DNA of 33,216 bases from Xenococcus sp. PCC 7305 (lineage in GTDB: Bacteria > Cyanobacteriota > Cyanobacteriia > Cyanobacteriales > Xenococcaceae): contig NZ_ALVZ01000159.1 of NCBI RefSeq assembly GCF_000332055.1, forward strand, positions 1-33,216, given 5' to 3'. Position numbers and translations under genes: made by a program. Within the stretch, counting starts at the first letter, position 1; each line of letters opens with the position of its first letter. The notes beneath the pieces were generated by a model. That model had not been told where the DNA came from, did no database searches, and saw nothing but the letters and a program-made list of their open reading frames with translations. Positions 8,686-17,400 of the stretch are shown here, piece after piece.

Positions 8686-9186
8686 ATGAAACTTTACCTA
8701 ATTCGTCATGGAATCGCAGTTGAACGTGGCATTTATGCCAATGATGCCGATCGCCCTTTGACGGATAAAGGTCGGCAGAAAACCCAAAAAGTTGCACAGC
8801 GTCTTTATGATATTGGTCTAAGATGGGACTTGGTGTTAACTAGCCCGTTAGTCAGAGCTTATCAAACAGCCGACATTTTGCAGGATAGAGGTCTGACCCA
8901 GCAGGTAGAGAAATCCTCTCATCTCTCACCTGGGGGGGATTTTCAAGATTGGCTCAGTTGGTTATCTGGGTGGCGCGATCGCTATTCTGACAAAAATCTT
9001 GCTTTAGTGGGGCATCAACCTAATTTGGGCAACTGGACAGAGCTTTTGGTTTGGGGGGAGGTCACGGGAAACATCATAGTAAAAAAAGCTGGTATTATCG
9101 GTATTAAGCTACCGATTTCTGGGACGCCAATGGGCAATAGTGAATTGTTCTTGTTAACTCCCCCTAAATATTTTGGCAATTTATAG
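8686..9186 (+). CDS. sixA: Phosphohistidine phosphatase SixA
   Basis: Histidine phosphatase (branch 1) of 166 residues. The RHG motif is at residues 7-9 with catalytic His8, conserved Arg near TSPLVRA (about 57), and the second His in LVGHQPNLG (H110). The short length and the DRPLTDKGR motif are those of SixA, which removes phosphate from phosphohistidine in HPt or PTS proteins; in cyanobacteria the substrate is unclear. No ribosome site is visible because the region before the ATG is a tandem octamer repeat. It converges with the mechanosensitive channel gene 57 bp away. Confidence 0.87.
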   Translation: MKLYLIRHGIAVERGIYANDADRPLTDKGRQKTQKVAQRLYDIGLRWDLVLTSPLVRAYQTADILQDRGLTQQVEKSSHLSPGGDFQDWLSWLSGWRDRYSDKNLALVGHQPNLGNWTELLVWGEVTGNIIVKKAGIIGIKLPISGTPMGNSELFLLTPPKYFGNL

Positions 9187-9243
9187 ACATTTATTGATAT
9201 ATCCAGATTTTAGAGCTTAACCAATGAAGTACAAGTTTATTAG

Positions 9244-11046
9244 CTAGTTAAACTTCTGAAAATCGTAACCAGAAACGTTTTGAAATACTCGAAGTTCAAA
9301 CTCTGGAACAATAGACAAAATATGATCAAAAATGTCCGCCTGGATATTCTCATAATTTACCCATCGAGTATCTGAGGAAAAGACATAAATCTCTATAGGT
9401 AGACCATGTTCTGTCGATTGCAATTGCCTTACTAAAAAAGTAAGAGTATCACTAATTTGAGGATGAGCTTGTAAATAAGCCACAATATAAGCTCGAAATA
9501 TGCCAATATTAGTAATCCATTTATCTTTTTTCAAAACAGCATTATTTGTTATATCAGTTTTTATATTATATTCAGTTAGTTCTTGATATTTTTTTTCTAT
9601 ATAATCGGACACATAATTCATTTTAGAAAATCTATTGAGCATTTCCTGATCGCAAAACTTAATTGAATTAAGATCAATATAAACAGCTCTTTTTATCCTT
9701 CGACCTCCTGATTCGGGCATAGTCCTCCAATTTTTAAACGAATCAGAAACCAACGCATAAGTAGGAATTAAAGTAATAGTTTTGTCCCAATTCTGAACTT
9801 TAACAGTAATTAAAGAGACTTCAATTACCGAACCATCAGCACCGTATTTGGGCATTTCAATCCAATCTCCTAATGCCACCATATTATTTGTAGTAAGTTG
9901 AATCCCAGCAATAAATCCGAGAATAGAATCTTTAAAAACAAGCATGAGAATTGCACTACCAGCACCAACTCCTGCCATAATATTAGTTAAAGGTTGTTGC
10001 AATAAATCAGAAACTATAAATAATATACATAAAACAACCAGCAAGATATAAAAAACCTGCACCAAAATCCGGACAGGAACAGTTTTTATTCTTTCGGAGG
10101 CTTCGCTAAATTTAACAAATAAATCTAAAACTTTACTAGTAAGTAAGAATATAATAATAGTTAAAGAGATACTTATTGAATGTTGTAAGAGCAAAACTCC
10201 CCAACTTCTCGTATAGGGAAATAATTGTAAAATCCAACCAGTTCCAGGTAACCAAATTACGGCATGTCCAACCTGAATCAAATTCTTATTCCACAACATG
10301 GATTGTGATTCAGGTTTTCTAGGAGTCAAATATTTGCGAAGCCAAATCAACAATAAACTTGCGACAAACATAGCAATTACTATTCCTAAACCAATAAAAA
10401 ACTGACGGATTAAAAAAGTTTTTTGACGTTCCTGCCATGCCTTTGTTAAAACATCTTTAACTTTAATTGAGCGTATTTTGGCTAATTCTGGAATAGACAT
10501 TCCGTAAAGTTGGGCGTCTTGACTAGTAATAGTCATTAAAATCCATTCTTGGGTTTGATCAATTTTGGAAATTTTGATCACTTGTTCATTATTAAGGACT
10601 GCCGGATTAACTTGTAATAAACTTGGTTCAATATTTCTTTTAACTATTCCAGTTAAAGTATTCTCAATATTTCTAACTCTAATGTTAATTTTGATATTTT
10701 CATCATTACTAGCCTCATAAATTGCCAGACTAGAAGCAACTTGAAAAACAATTCGACCATCAATCTTGACTGCACTGTAAATAATATTTCCCAGACTACC
10801 TGAGGTTTCATCAAACAATCCAAGATTACTCAACTCTTTTTGCTTATTGATTAGAGATTCGGAGTTTTGAGTATCTATTATGTCTTCAATGTTAGAAGAC
10901 AAATCTTCACCAGAAGGCAATTCTTTTAATTGTTGTGCTGTAACATGGCTATTTATAAATAAAAGAAAGATTGTTACAAATAATAAAAGTAAATTTTTAA
11001 GAAATTTAGATATTTGCAATCTTAATTTTTTAGCTAAAACATGCAT
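9244..11046 (-). CDS. MscS-family mechanosensitive ion channel
   Basis: A 600-residue channel protein. An N-terminal signal sequence (hydrophobic 17-31, probable cleavage after VTA at 35-37) is followed by a periplasmic domain of about 170 residues. Membrane helices lie around 215-237, 285-310 and 325-347. The pore helix region is 352-385 (MAGVGAGSAILMLVFKDS), with glycine/alanine packing typical of MscS TM3. The cytoplasmic beta domain follows (GDWIEMPKYGADGSVIEVSL), then NWRTMPESGGRRIKR, a stretch reminiscent of the YbdG/MscM branch. It probably opens under membrane tension to release solutes in hypo-osmotic shock. Convergent with sixA; the upstream spacer has clustered ATCAAT dyads. Confidence 0.88.
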   Translation of the reverse strand: MHVLAKKLRLQISKFLKNLLLLFVTIFLLFINSHVTAQQLKELPSGEDLSSNIEDIIDTQNSESLINKQKELSNLGLFDETSGSLGNIIYSAVKIDGRIVFQVASSLAIYEASNDENIKINIRVRNIENTLTGIVKRNIEPSLLQVNPAVLNNEQVIKISKIDQTQEWILMTITSQDAQLYGMSIPELAKIRSIKVKDVLTKAWQERQKTFLIRQFFIGLGIVIAMFVASLLLIWLRKYLTPRKPESQSMLWNKNLIQVGHAVIWLPGTGWILQLFPYTRSWGVLLLQHSISISLTIIIFLLTSKVLDLFVKFSEASERIKTVPVRILVQVFYILLVVLCILFIVSDLLQQPLTNIMAGVGAGSAILMLVFKDSILGFIAGIQLTTNNMVALGDWIEMPKYGADGSVIEVSLITVKVQNWDKTITLIPTYALVSDSFKNWRTMPESGGRRIKRAVYIDLNSIKFCDQEMLNRFSKMNYVSDYIEKKYQELTEYNIKTDITNNAVLKKDKWITNIGIFRAYIVAYLQAHPQISDTLTFLVRQLQSTEHGLPIEIYVFSSDTRWVNYENIQADIFDHILSIVPEFELRVFQNVSGYDFQKFN

Positions 11047-11137
11047 TTTCTAGGTCTCATAAAAATATTACATTACAAGAATTTCTATCAGCTCACTTGG
11101 CTTTTTGTTGAACAGTTGAGTTGATTTTCTGCTGAAG

Positions 11138-11150
11138 ATCAATCATTGAT
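11138..11150. promoter_or_regulatory. Palindrome ATCAATCATTGAT with nearby partial copies
   Basis: A perfect 13-bp dyad (ATCAAT-C-ATTGAT) lies upstream of the mechanosensitive channel gene. Within the next 70 bp there are further TTGATCAAT, TTGATTGA and GATCAATG words. This could be a regulator-binding cluster, but AT-rich chance is possible. Confidence 0.3.
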
Positions 11151-11294
11151 TTTTGACTTACTTTGATCAATACACTCTTGGTTGATTGACCTATCAAGAG
11201 CTAATTATGATCAATGTGAATGCTGAGAACATCATTGCCAGCAACAGCGATCCGGTAAAACTTCCTGAATTATTTATTCCAATATTGGAATTCT

Positions 11295-12395
11295 CTATCC
11301 AATCGATAATTCTAAATATTTATTGTTAAATTTTGCCCCAGTCACTGAACGACCAGACCATTGAGGTGGCAAGATGATGTTGCGTCGTTGATCTCCTGCT
11401 TCAATGGTGATTTCCGGCCCGTATTGGGTTAGTTTAACTTGTTTTTTATCAAATCCAGGTAAAAAGACCTTGATTTTCTTCTCGGCAATCTCAATCGAAG
11501 TTGGCTGGGGAATAGAGCTTGTAGTCGTAAAACTTGGCAAGGCATCGATTAAAGTTTGCCAATCACCAGACTCTATTTTAGGCAAAGAGGTAATAGGTAA
11601 AGGCTGAAAATCATTACTTAAGGCATTATCATTACTATCTTGGTTGAGTAAAACTCCACCCACTGTTAAACCTATTTGTTGGGCGCTACCCCAAAGATAT
11701 TGGGCTTTGGCGATCGCAATTTCATCAGCAGTCGTAACCAGATAGGCAATCACTCGCTGGGGATCTTCTAGGGCCTCCTTGCCTTTTTCCAACATCTGAC
11801 TCGCATCTTTAGTCGATTCGGAAGTCAAATCATCAGCATTCCAAGATACATTGAGCACGGCACTGGTTACTGGTTGTACGAAAGGAGATAGAGTCTTAAC
11901 AATATCCGATTCTTGAAAAACGCCTTTAAAGCGACGAATATACCAACTCAAAATTTCTGGCATCCCAAACATTCTCAAAGTACTCAAATCCCCTGCCCCA
12001 TCGTAGACAATAGCATCATACTTATTACTGTTGTCATATTCTCTGAGGGCATTGAGTGCTAGGGCTTGATCCATTCCGGGAAGGATTCCCAGTTCTTGAC
12101 CGTAAACATTCTTGAGTATTGGCGATCGCAAATACTGCTGTTCTAATTTTTTAGCTTCTGCCCAACTTTGCTCCAACAAAACCGTCGAGTTCATTTGAAC
12201 CACAGACAAGTTGGCCGCAATTTCTTGAGGTTCGGCGGTAACGCTGATTCCCAATGTGAGAGCATAGGCAGGACTAGAATCCTGCCCGATCAAGAGAACT
12301 TTTTGCCCTCTAGAAGCAAGCTTTTTCGCAGCAGCGATCGCAATTGTTGTACGACCAGTACCGCCTTTACCCAAAAATGTGACGATCGAGGACAT
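11295..12395 (-). CDS. Get3d-like ArsA/GET3-family ATPase with C-terminal alpha-crystallin domain
   Basis: Deviant-Walker ATPase of 366 residues. The P-loop GKGGTGRTT (residues 9-17) has the signature Lys at 10, but Arg replaces the usual second Lys at 15. A conserved acidic region YDGAGDLSTLR lies near 134-144. After about residue 300 comes a small Hsp20/alpha-crystallin-like domain (KVFLPGFDKKQVKLTQYGPE). This ArsA-ATPase plus crystallin layout is that of Get3d, a clade described in cyanobacteria and plastids and distinct from arsenite pumps. A client protein is not established; tail-anchored or hydrophobic protein handling is suggested by homology. It lies 35 bp downstream of petP on the same strand, a probable two-gene operon. 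No arsenic genes are nearby. Confidence 0.85.
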   Translation of the reverse strand: MSSIVTFLGKGGTGRTTIAIAAAKKLASRGQKVLLIGQDSSPAYALTLGISVTAEPQEIAANLSVVQMNSTVLLEQSWAEAKKLEQQYLRSPILKNVYGQELGILPGMDQALALNALREYDNSNKYDAIVYDGAGDLSTLRMFGMPEILSWYIRRFKGVFQESDIVKTLSPFVQPVTSAVLNVSWNADDLTSESTKDASQMLEKGKEALEDPQRVIAYLVTTADEIAIAKAQYLWGSAQQIGLTVGGVLLNQDSNDNALSNDFQPLPITSLPKIESGDWQTLIDALPSFTTTSSIPQPTSIEIAEKKIKVFLPGFDKKQVKLTQYGPEITIEAGDQRRNIILPPQWSGRSVTGAKFNNKYLELSIG

Positions 12396-12430
12396 AGTAA
12401 TTTTCGCTAGGATTAAGTAGATAATCAGAG

Positions 12431-12625
12431 TTAGGCTACTGGTTTTACTTCATCTTCAAAAAACCAAGTAGCGGATTTATCATCAAACTGGATGATGACC
12501 CCGACGCCACTACCATCAGTCATTTTATATTCCTTGATGGTGCCAACCTTGCCTAATTTATCAGCAACATTGTTGGATACTCTGTCTCTAATGCGATAGA
12601 CCTTGACTTTTTGCCCGATTTCCAT
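12431..12625 (-). CDS. petP: Cytochrome b6f complex subunit PetP
   Basis: A 64-residue protein with an SH3-like fold, matching the small cyanobacterial/red-algal PetP family (formerly DUF2862). The N-terminus MEIGQKVKVYRIRDRV, the middle KLGKVGTIKEYKMTDGSGVG and the C-terminal DDKSATWFFEDEVKPV cover the full family length. PetP is a peripheral cytoplasmic-side subunit that influences stability of the cytochrome b6f complex and linear electron flow. The ATG at 12625 is preceded by a weak purine stretch. It is followed closely by a Get3d-like ATPase gene, which suggests co-expression. Confidence 0.88.
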   Translation of the reverse strand: MEIGQKVKVYRIRDRVSNNVADKLGKVGTIKEYKMTDGSGVGVIIQFDDKSATWFFEDEVKPVA

Positions 12626-12756
12626 TTTTTACTTCTTGTATTCTAAAAATTTAATTAAATTAGCCAACTCACAGTGTAAAGCAAAATACTACCCATTGTT
12701 AAGCGTCTTTCCCCTCACTCCAAATAGCCAAAGAACTTACAATCGAGGGGGAAGAG

Positions 12757-12791
12757 TGCCCTCTGCCTTCTGCCCTCTGCCTCCTGCCCTC
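12757..12791. repeat. Heptamer tandem repeat TGCCYTC (five units)
   Basis: Five 7-bp units (TGCCCTC, TGCCTTC, TGCCCTC, TGCCTCC, TGCCCTC) end 5 bp before the bicA stop codon. They are the reverse complement of the GARGGCA family at 8618 and 33020. Confidence 0.75.
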
Positions 12792-12795
12792 ATGC

Positions 12796-14526
12796 TCACT
12801 CATCTTCATAGGAAGGAAAAGATTCGGTGATCATCTCCTCTCCATCATTGTCTGAATCGCGTAGGGGATTTTTGCCCACCAGCTCATTGCTAATTACAGC
12901 ATAGGCTTTTTGTAATGCTTCAAGCCGATCCTCCAAAATATTTGCGGCTGGCAATAGCTGCAAAATCTTCATTTTCATAAGTCTATTTCTGACTGTTCCC
13001 TTCGCCCCAACGATAAAAACAACTCTGCGTTTTGCAATAGCTTCTTTGACCATATTTTCGATCGCCAAAGAAGCTGTGACTCCCATGAGAGGAACTTCTC
13101 GAAAATCCAAAATTAAGACATCATATTTGCCAATAATGCCCATGCGTTGGGAAAGACTTTTCGCCGCCCCAAAACTCATCGGGCCACCCAAACGGAGTAA
13201 CAGCATTTTTCCTTGAGCTCTTTTGAGAATATATCTTTCCTCGTTATTTAAGGTGATTCCCTCATCAGGAGTCGTAATAGCCTTAATAGAATTTTTTTGT
13301 AGATCAGAAAGGCTTTTAACTGTTAATAAATTAGCCACAAAGATCCCCACTCCCACAGCAGTAATTAAATCTACAAAAACTGTGAGAAACATTACCAAAT
13401 ACATTAAGCCAGCAGCTTTAATGGAAATTTGGTGAGCCCGTTTGAGAAAACTCCAATCAATAATATCTATTCCCACCTTAATCAGAATTCCTGCTAGTAC
13501 AGCATGGGGAATATTTTCGGTTAACACGCCAAATCGGACTACAATCAAAAACAAGATTAATGCATGAAACATCCCCGATATAGGGGTTTTCCCGCCCGAT
13601 TTGACATTAATTACCGTCCGCATAGTCGCCCCAGCCCCAGGCAAGCCACCAAATAAACCAGCAAACACATTGCCAATTCCTTGGCCGATTAATTCTTGGT
13701 CTGAGTCATGGTTCGTTCGGGTGATGCTATCGGCAACTAACGAAGTTAATAACGAGTCAATAGAGCCGAGGGTAGCCAACATTAATCCATAGCCGATAAT
13801 ATTTCTCAGTTCACTAAATTGCAACACCGGCCAATGAATCGAAGGTAAACCAGTGGGGATTTTCCCAATGATATTGATATCACTGTCAGGAAAAACAATC
13901 AGAGAAGTTAAAGTACCGATGAATAAAGCTAGTAAGGGGGAAGGAATAATGCGATTAAACTTAGTGGGTAGACCAAAAACAATGATCAGGGTCATGACGC
14001 CTAAAATCGTCGCAGCAGGATTAGCTTGACTAATGTCCAAAGGAATATTGCGCACCGCATCAACCACTTTGGCAGAAGGTTCTTGTCCGAGAAAAGGACC
14101 AATTTCTATCAAAATAATAATTACGCCAATACCCGACATGAATCCTGAAACAACGGTATAAGGGATCAGCGTGATATATTTGCCCAGTTGTAAAATGCCA
14201 AAGATAATTTGAAAGATCCCCCCCAGCATCACCACAGTAAAAGCTAAGGCAAAGCCCGCTTCTGCATTGTTCCCAGCAACATTAGTGAAAACTGAAGCCA
14301 TTACTACCGTCATTGGCCCCGTGGGGCCAGATATCTGCGAAGGAGTCCCTCCAAAAAGAGCTGCGAAAAATCCGACAAAGACTGCACCATAGAGTCCAGC
14401 GATCGCCCCTGCCCCCGATGAAACACCAAACGCAAGAGCCAGGGGCAAAGCCACAATAGCAGCGGTTAGACCACCAAAGATATCTCCCCGCATATTCTTA
14501 GAATGTAAACCATGAAACAATTGCAT
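12796..14526 (-). CDS. bicA: SulP-family bicarbonate transporter, BicA-like
   Basis: A 576-residue SulP anion transporter. The N-terminal 430 residues form the membrane domain, with NMRGDIFGGLTAAIVALPLA at 11-30 and SGPTGPMTVVMASVF at 66-80. The Na+/bicarbonate site region has D257 and T261 (SIDSLLTSLVAD) and GAGAT at 297-301, matching the placement in Synechococcus BicA as I recall it. The C-terminus is a STAS domain (about 430-545, GVTASLAIENMVKEA). BicA is a low-affinity, high-flux Na+-dependent bicarbonate importer of the CO2-concentrating mechanism in the plasma membrane. A sulfate SulP transporter is the alternative, but the sequence follows BicA through most of the length I can compare. 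No Shine-Dalgarno is obvious. Confidence 0.83.
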   Translation of the reverse strand: MQLFHGLHSKNMRGDIFGGLTAAIVALPLALAFGVSSGAGAIAGLYGAVFVGFFAALFGGTPSQISGPTGPMTVVMASVFTNVAGNNAEAGFALAFTVVMLGGIFQIIFGILQLGKYITLIPYTVVSGFMSGIGVIIILIEIGPFLGQEPSAKVVDAVRNIPLDISQANPAATILGVMTLIIVFGLPTKFNRIIPSPLLALFIGTLTSLIVFPDSDINIIGKIPTGLPSIHWPVLQFSELRNIIGYGLMLATLGSIDSLLTSLVADSITRTNHDSDQELIGQGIGNVFAGLFGGLPGAGATMRTVINVKSGGKTPISGMFHALILFLIVVRFGVLTENIPHAVLAGILIKVGIDIIDWSFLKRAHQISIKAAGLMYLVMFLTVFVDLITAVGVGIFVANLLTVKSLSDLQKNSIKAITTPDEGITLNNEERYILKRAQGKMLLLRLGGPMSFGAAKSLSQRMGIIGKYDVLILDFREVPLMGVTASLAIENMVKEAIAKRRVVFIVGAKGTVRNRLMKMKILQLLPAANILEDRLEALQKAYAVISNELVGKNPLRDSDNDGEEMITESFPSYEDE

Positions 14527-14788
14527 AATGTCCCGGTTATCGAGTATCGGTTATTAGTTGAGTAAGAATTCAGTATTCCCCAGTTATCACGGTTATTTGT
14601 TGCTAACTAGAAGAAATCATCATTAAGAAAACAAATTTAGGATTTAATGTTGAGAAAATCATACATTATGTGACATGACATCCAATGATAATTTATCTGA
14701 AATAAATAATTCATGCAGCAGCTTGTCTTTGAGGGCACAAGTATATAGAGAATAGTGGTGTGCGGAGATTTATTTGTAACATCTGACG

Positions 14789-15196
14789 CTAATAATAAAA
14801 ATCGAAAGCATTTTCTAGGTAATTCTCCAGCCTTAGACTGTTCCCTTGGGGATAATTGCCAAGGTCAGAATGATGCTTCTGACAATGAACTAGCGCCACA
14901 TCAAAACGACAACAAAAATCTGCTAGTTGAGGGTTTTTGCTAAGAAACAAGGCTGCGGTTTGCGAGATTTTTTTTTGTTTACCCGGTGAGATCGCCTCAA
15001 TCCCTTGACTATCCCAACTATTGTCGCTGCGAGTTTTGACCTCCACAAAAACTAAAGTTGGTTGGGATCTGTGACGAGCAATCAAATCTATCTCCCCCCA
15101 ACGGCAACGCCAACGATAGTGCAATACTCGATAGTTTTGTTCCGATAACCATTTGCCAACTAACTGTTCGCCAAGCTCTCCCAGGGAAATTGCCAT
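14789..15196 (-). CDS. yraN: YraN family protein (UPF0102), nuclease-like fold
   Basis: A 135-residue protein of the UPF0102/YraN family with a restriction-endonuclease-like fold. It shows the family order GELGEQLVGKWL (6-17), RWGEIDLIAR (32-41, E35 and D37) and VFVEVKTRS (49-57, E52 and K54), equivalent to a PD-(D/E)XK active site. Activity has not been firmly shown for the family. It is upstream of bicA on the same strand with a 260-bp spacer, so probably transcribed separately. Divergent from the pentapeptide-repeat gene. Confidence 0.87.
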   Translation of the reverse strand: MAISLGELGEQLVGKWLSEQNYRVLHYRWRCRWGEIDLIARHRSQPTLVFVEVKTRSDNSWDSQGIEAISPGKQKKISQTAALFLSKNPQLADFCCRFDVALVHCQKHHSDLGNYPQGNSLRLENYLENAFDFYY

Positions 15197-15505
15197 GAAT
15201 TTTTAGGTTTTAGGTTTAACATTTTTGTAGCATAACTCAAACCTTGTCTAATCCCCACGGGACTTAATGTTTCTCGTTTCGGGAATTAGGGAATTGGGGA
15301 AGTAGGGAATTAGGGAACGCGTATCGCAGCCCTAAGTCCCCATTTTTTCGGTCTCTAAATTCAATCTATGAACCAGAAGTATTACTACGGGACTTGTTCC
15401 ATCTTCGTGGGATAATATCCTCGGACAAGAAAAAACTATTCTCTAATACTTAATAGTCAAGACATTCGGGGCTTTTCTCTGATAAAACAATTGTCAGTAA
15501 TAACG
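15197..15505. other. Intergenic spacer between yraN and pentapeptide-repeat gene
   Basis: About 310 bp without a gene. It holds an 8-bp tandem repeat based on GGGAATTA at 15281-15318 and an 11-bp perfect dyad GGATAATATCC at 15410-15420 inside a longer imperfect inverted repeat (CTTGTTCC at about 15393 with GGACAAG at 15423). No RNA gene is recognised. The divergent promoters for the flanking genes should lie here, but I cannot assign boxes. Confidence 0.6.
15281..15318. repeat. Octamer tandem repeat GGGAATTA
   Basis: Units GGGAATTA, GGGAATTG, GGGAAGTA, GGGAATTA, GGGAAC form an imperfect 8-bp array in the spacer. Confidence 0.65.
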
Positions 15506-16024
15506 ATGAAACTTCTAAAAAACAGCTATATTATTTGCTTAAAGAAGGTAATTAGCGCCACTATAATTATTTTCTTGCTGAATCTACTGCTTATTGGTAG
15601 CTGGATTACTCCAGCCTGGGCAATAGATTATACGAAAGAAACCTTAAATGGTACAGACTTTTCTCATCAAAATTTGACTGATGCTACATTTGATCATACC
15701 AATCTCATTGGAAGTGATTTTAGCGATTCCAATCTTTTCGGCGTAAGATTTTTTGCGGCAAACCTACGAGAAGCAAATTTTGCCAACGCCAATCTGAAAT
15801 TTGCTGATTTAGAAGCTGCTCGCCTCAGCGATGCTAATTTAACAAATGCGGTTTTAGCAGGAGCCTATTTAACTAATGCCTTATTAGATGGGGTAATTAT
15901 TGAAGGTGCAGATTTTTCAGGTGCTTTATTAGATCGCAATGACGAGAAGATGTTATGCGATATTGCCACAGGAACTAATCCAACTACAGGTCGCAATACC
16001 AGAGATACCTTATTCTGCTTCTAA
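15506..16024 (+). CDS. Secreted pentapeptide-repeat protein (probably thylakoid-lumenal)
   Basis: A 172-residue protein. The signal peptide has a hydrophobic core at about 16-31 and cleavage after AWA (residue 39). Residues 46-145 contain A(D/N)LxX-type pentapeptide repeats (GTDFS, GSDFS, EANFA, NANLK, DANLT, GADFS), forming a right-handed quadrilateral beta-helix. The C-terminus has CDIATGTNPTTGRNTRDTLF with Cys at 151 and 171, a tail seen in cyanobacterial and plastid lumenal pentapeptide proteins and probably disulfide-bonded. I prefer the ATG at 15506; a TTG at 15491 is in frame, and neither has a clear ribosome site. The biochemical function of such lumenal proteins is unknown. It lies 26 bp ahead of era on the same strand. 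Confidence 0.85.
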   Translation: MKLLKNSYIICLKKVISATIIIFLLNLLLIGSWITPAWAIDYTKETLNGTDFSHQNLTDATFDHTNLIGSDFSDSNLFGVRFFAANLREANFANANLKFADLEAARLSDANLTNAVLAGAYLTNALLDGVIIEGADFSGALLDRNDEKMLCDIATGTNPTTGRNTRDTLFCF

Positions 16025-16050
16025 TGTTTTCTACTATTTCTTAACTAATA

Positions 16051-16980
16051 ATGAATGACCAACTAATAAGCATACCGATCGCCCCTGGAGATTTTAAATC
16101 TGGTTTTGTGGGAATTATTGGTAGACCTAATGTGGGAAAATCTACTTTGATGAATCATTTAGTTGGTCAAAAAGTTGCGATTACTTCTCCTGTATCCCAA
16201 ACCACTCGTAATCGCCTACAGGGTATCCTCACGACCCCCCAAGCTCAAATCATTTTTGTAGATACGCCGGGGATTCACAAACCCCATCATGAATTGGGTA
16301 AGGTTATTGTCAAAAATGCCCAGATGGCAATTAATGCTGTTGATTTGATTTTATTTGTGGTGGATAGTTCGGCGAAGGCAGGGAAGGGCGATCGCTTTAT
16401 TGTAGATTTACTGAAAAATACCAAAAACCCTGTAGTTTTAGGATTAAATAAAATAGATCTCCAACCAGAGCTTCATGACAGAATTGATCAAAGTTATCAG
16501 GATTTAGCAGTAGAAAACAATTGGTCGGTTAGTAAGTTTTCGGCAATTACAGGAGAAGGCACAACAGAGTTGCAAAGTTTATTGGTCGATAAGTTAGAAA
16601 CTGGACCTTATTATTATCCTCCTGAGTTAGTGACCGATCAGCCAGAAAGGTTTATTATGGCGGAGTTGATTCGCGAACAAATATTATTGCAAACTCGCCA
16701 GGAAATACCCCATTCTGTCGCGATCGCAATTGAAAAAGTTGAAGAGACGGAGAAAATTACCAAGATTTTTGCAGCGATTAATGTTGAGCGAAGTTCTCAG
16801 AAAGGAATTTTGATTGGCAAAAAAGGCAGTATGCTCAAACAAATCGGTTCTGAGGCAAGACAGCAAATCCAGAAGTTGATAGCTGGCAATGTCTATTTGG
16901 AATTATTTGTCAAAGTGGAGCCTCAATGGCGACAATCTCGACTCCGCCTGGCAGAGTTTGGCTATCAGGTTGAAGGGTAA
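16051..16980 (+). CDS. era: GTPase Era
   Basis: A 309-residue GTPase for 16S rRNA and small-subunit maturation. G1 is GRPNVGKS (24-31), G3 is DTPG (71-74) and G4 is NKID (133-136). The C-terminal KH RNA-binding domain contains GILIGKKGSMLKQIG (about 250-265). The length is standard for Era. A short extra N-terminus (about 15 residues) precedes the G domain. It acts in the cytoplasm at the membrane-proximal ribosome assembly stage. Downstream is a MoaD/ThiS-like gene after a heptamer repeat array. Confidence 0.95.
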   Translation: MNDQLISIPIAPGDFKSGFVGIIGRPNVGKSTLMNHLVGQKVAITSPVSQTTRNRLQGILTTPQAQIIFVDTPGIHKPHHELGKVIVKNAQMAINAVDLILFVVDSSAKAGKGDRFIVDLLKNTKNPVVLGLNKIDLQPELHDRIDQSYQDLAVENNWSVSKFSAITGEGTTELQSLLVDKLETGPYYYPPELVTDQPERFIMAELIREQILLQTRQEIPHSVAIAIEKVEETEKITKIFAAINVERSSQKGILIGKKGSMLKQIGSEARQQIQKLIAGNVYLELFVKVEPQWRQSRLRLAEFGYQVEG

Positions 16981-16988
16981 TGGAAAAT

Positions 16989-17016
16989 AAGTAATAAGTA
17001 ATAAGTAATGAGTAAT
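16989..17016. repeat. Heptamer tandem repeat AAGTAAT (four units)
   Basis: Four 7-bp units (AAGTAAT three times, then GAGTAAT) separate era from the MoaD-like gene. The last unit contains an ATG at 17015 that opens the downstream frame, which makes that ATG an unlikely real start. Confidence 0.75.
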
Positions 17017-17038
17017 GGAGCTTACTGGTAACTGGTCA

Positions 17039-17287
17039 ATGGTCAATGTAAAAGTAAAACTATTTGCTGCTTACCAAGAAGTCTGTGGAAAATCGGAGTT
17101 AACCTTAAGTTTTCCTGAAGCGACGACTGTCGGAGACGTTTTGAATTATTTGATTCAAGAGAGACCTGAGTTGGAAAAATGGCGCGAAGTCACCCGCTTT
17201 GGCATAAATTTGCAGTTTGTGAGTGCGGAAACGGTGATTCGTGATGGCGACGAAATTGTCTTAATTCCACCTGTTAGTGGGGGTTAA
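17039..17287 (+). CDS. MoaD/ThiS-family sulfur carrier protein
   Basis: An 82-residue beta-grasp protein ending in VSGG, the C-terminal Gly-Gly that becomes thiocarboxylated in sulfur carriers. VNVKVKLFAAYQEVCG at the start and DGDEIVLIPPVSGG at the end fit MoaD (small subunit of molybdopterin synthase). No other molybdopterin genes are in the window, so ThiS-like or other sulfur-carrier roles remain possible. I chose the ATG at 17039 because the fold begins there; an upstream ATG at 17015 lies in a tandem repeat and would add eight unconserved residues. Confidence 0.85.
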   Translation: MVNVKVKLFAAYQEVCGKSELTLSFPEATTVGDVLNYLIQERPELEKWREVTRFGINLQFVSAETVIRDGDEIVLIPPVSGG

Positions 17288-17400
17288 GCAATCGAACTAA
17301 TATCAAAATATAAGCTACCACAATATAGATTTAATAGATACATACCTAGATTATTATTATGCTATGCTGTTCCGAAAGTGAAGCAGAGAGGAGTTGAGCA

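Noticed and set aside
9232-9254. Hairpin AAGTTTA/TAAACTT as a bidirectional terminator between sixA and the channel gene
   Set aside because: The stem is all weak pairs but one, and no T-run follows on either strand.
11295-12395. Arsenite efflux ATPase ArsA
   Set aside because: Single ATPase half, fused crystallin-like domain, photosynthetic context and no ars genes fit Get3d better.
12168-12410. Plus-strand open frame antisense to the Get3d-like gene
   Set aside because: It is the opposite-strand reading of the P-loop region; composition is Arg/Ser/Asn-rich and unlike a real protein.
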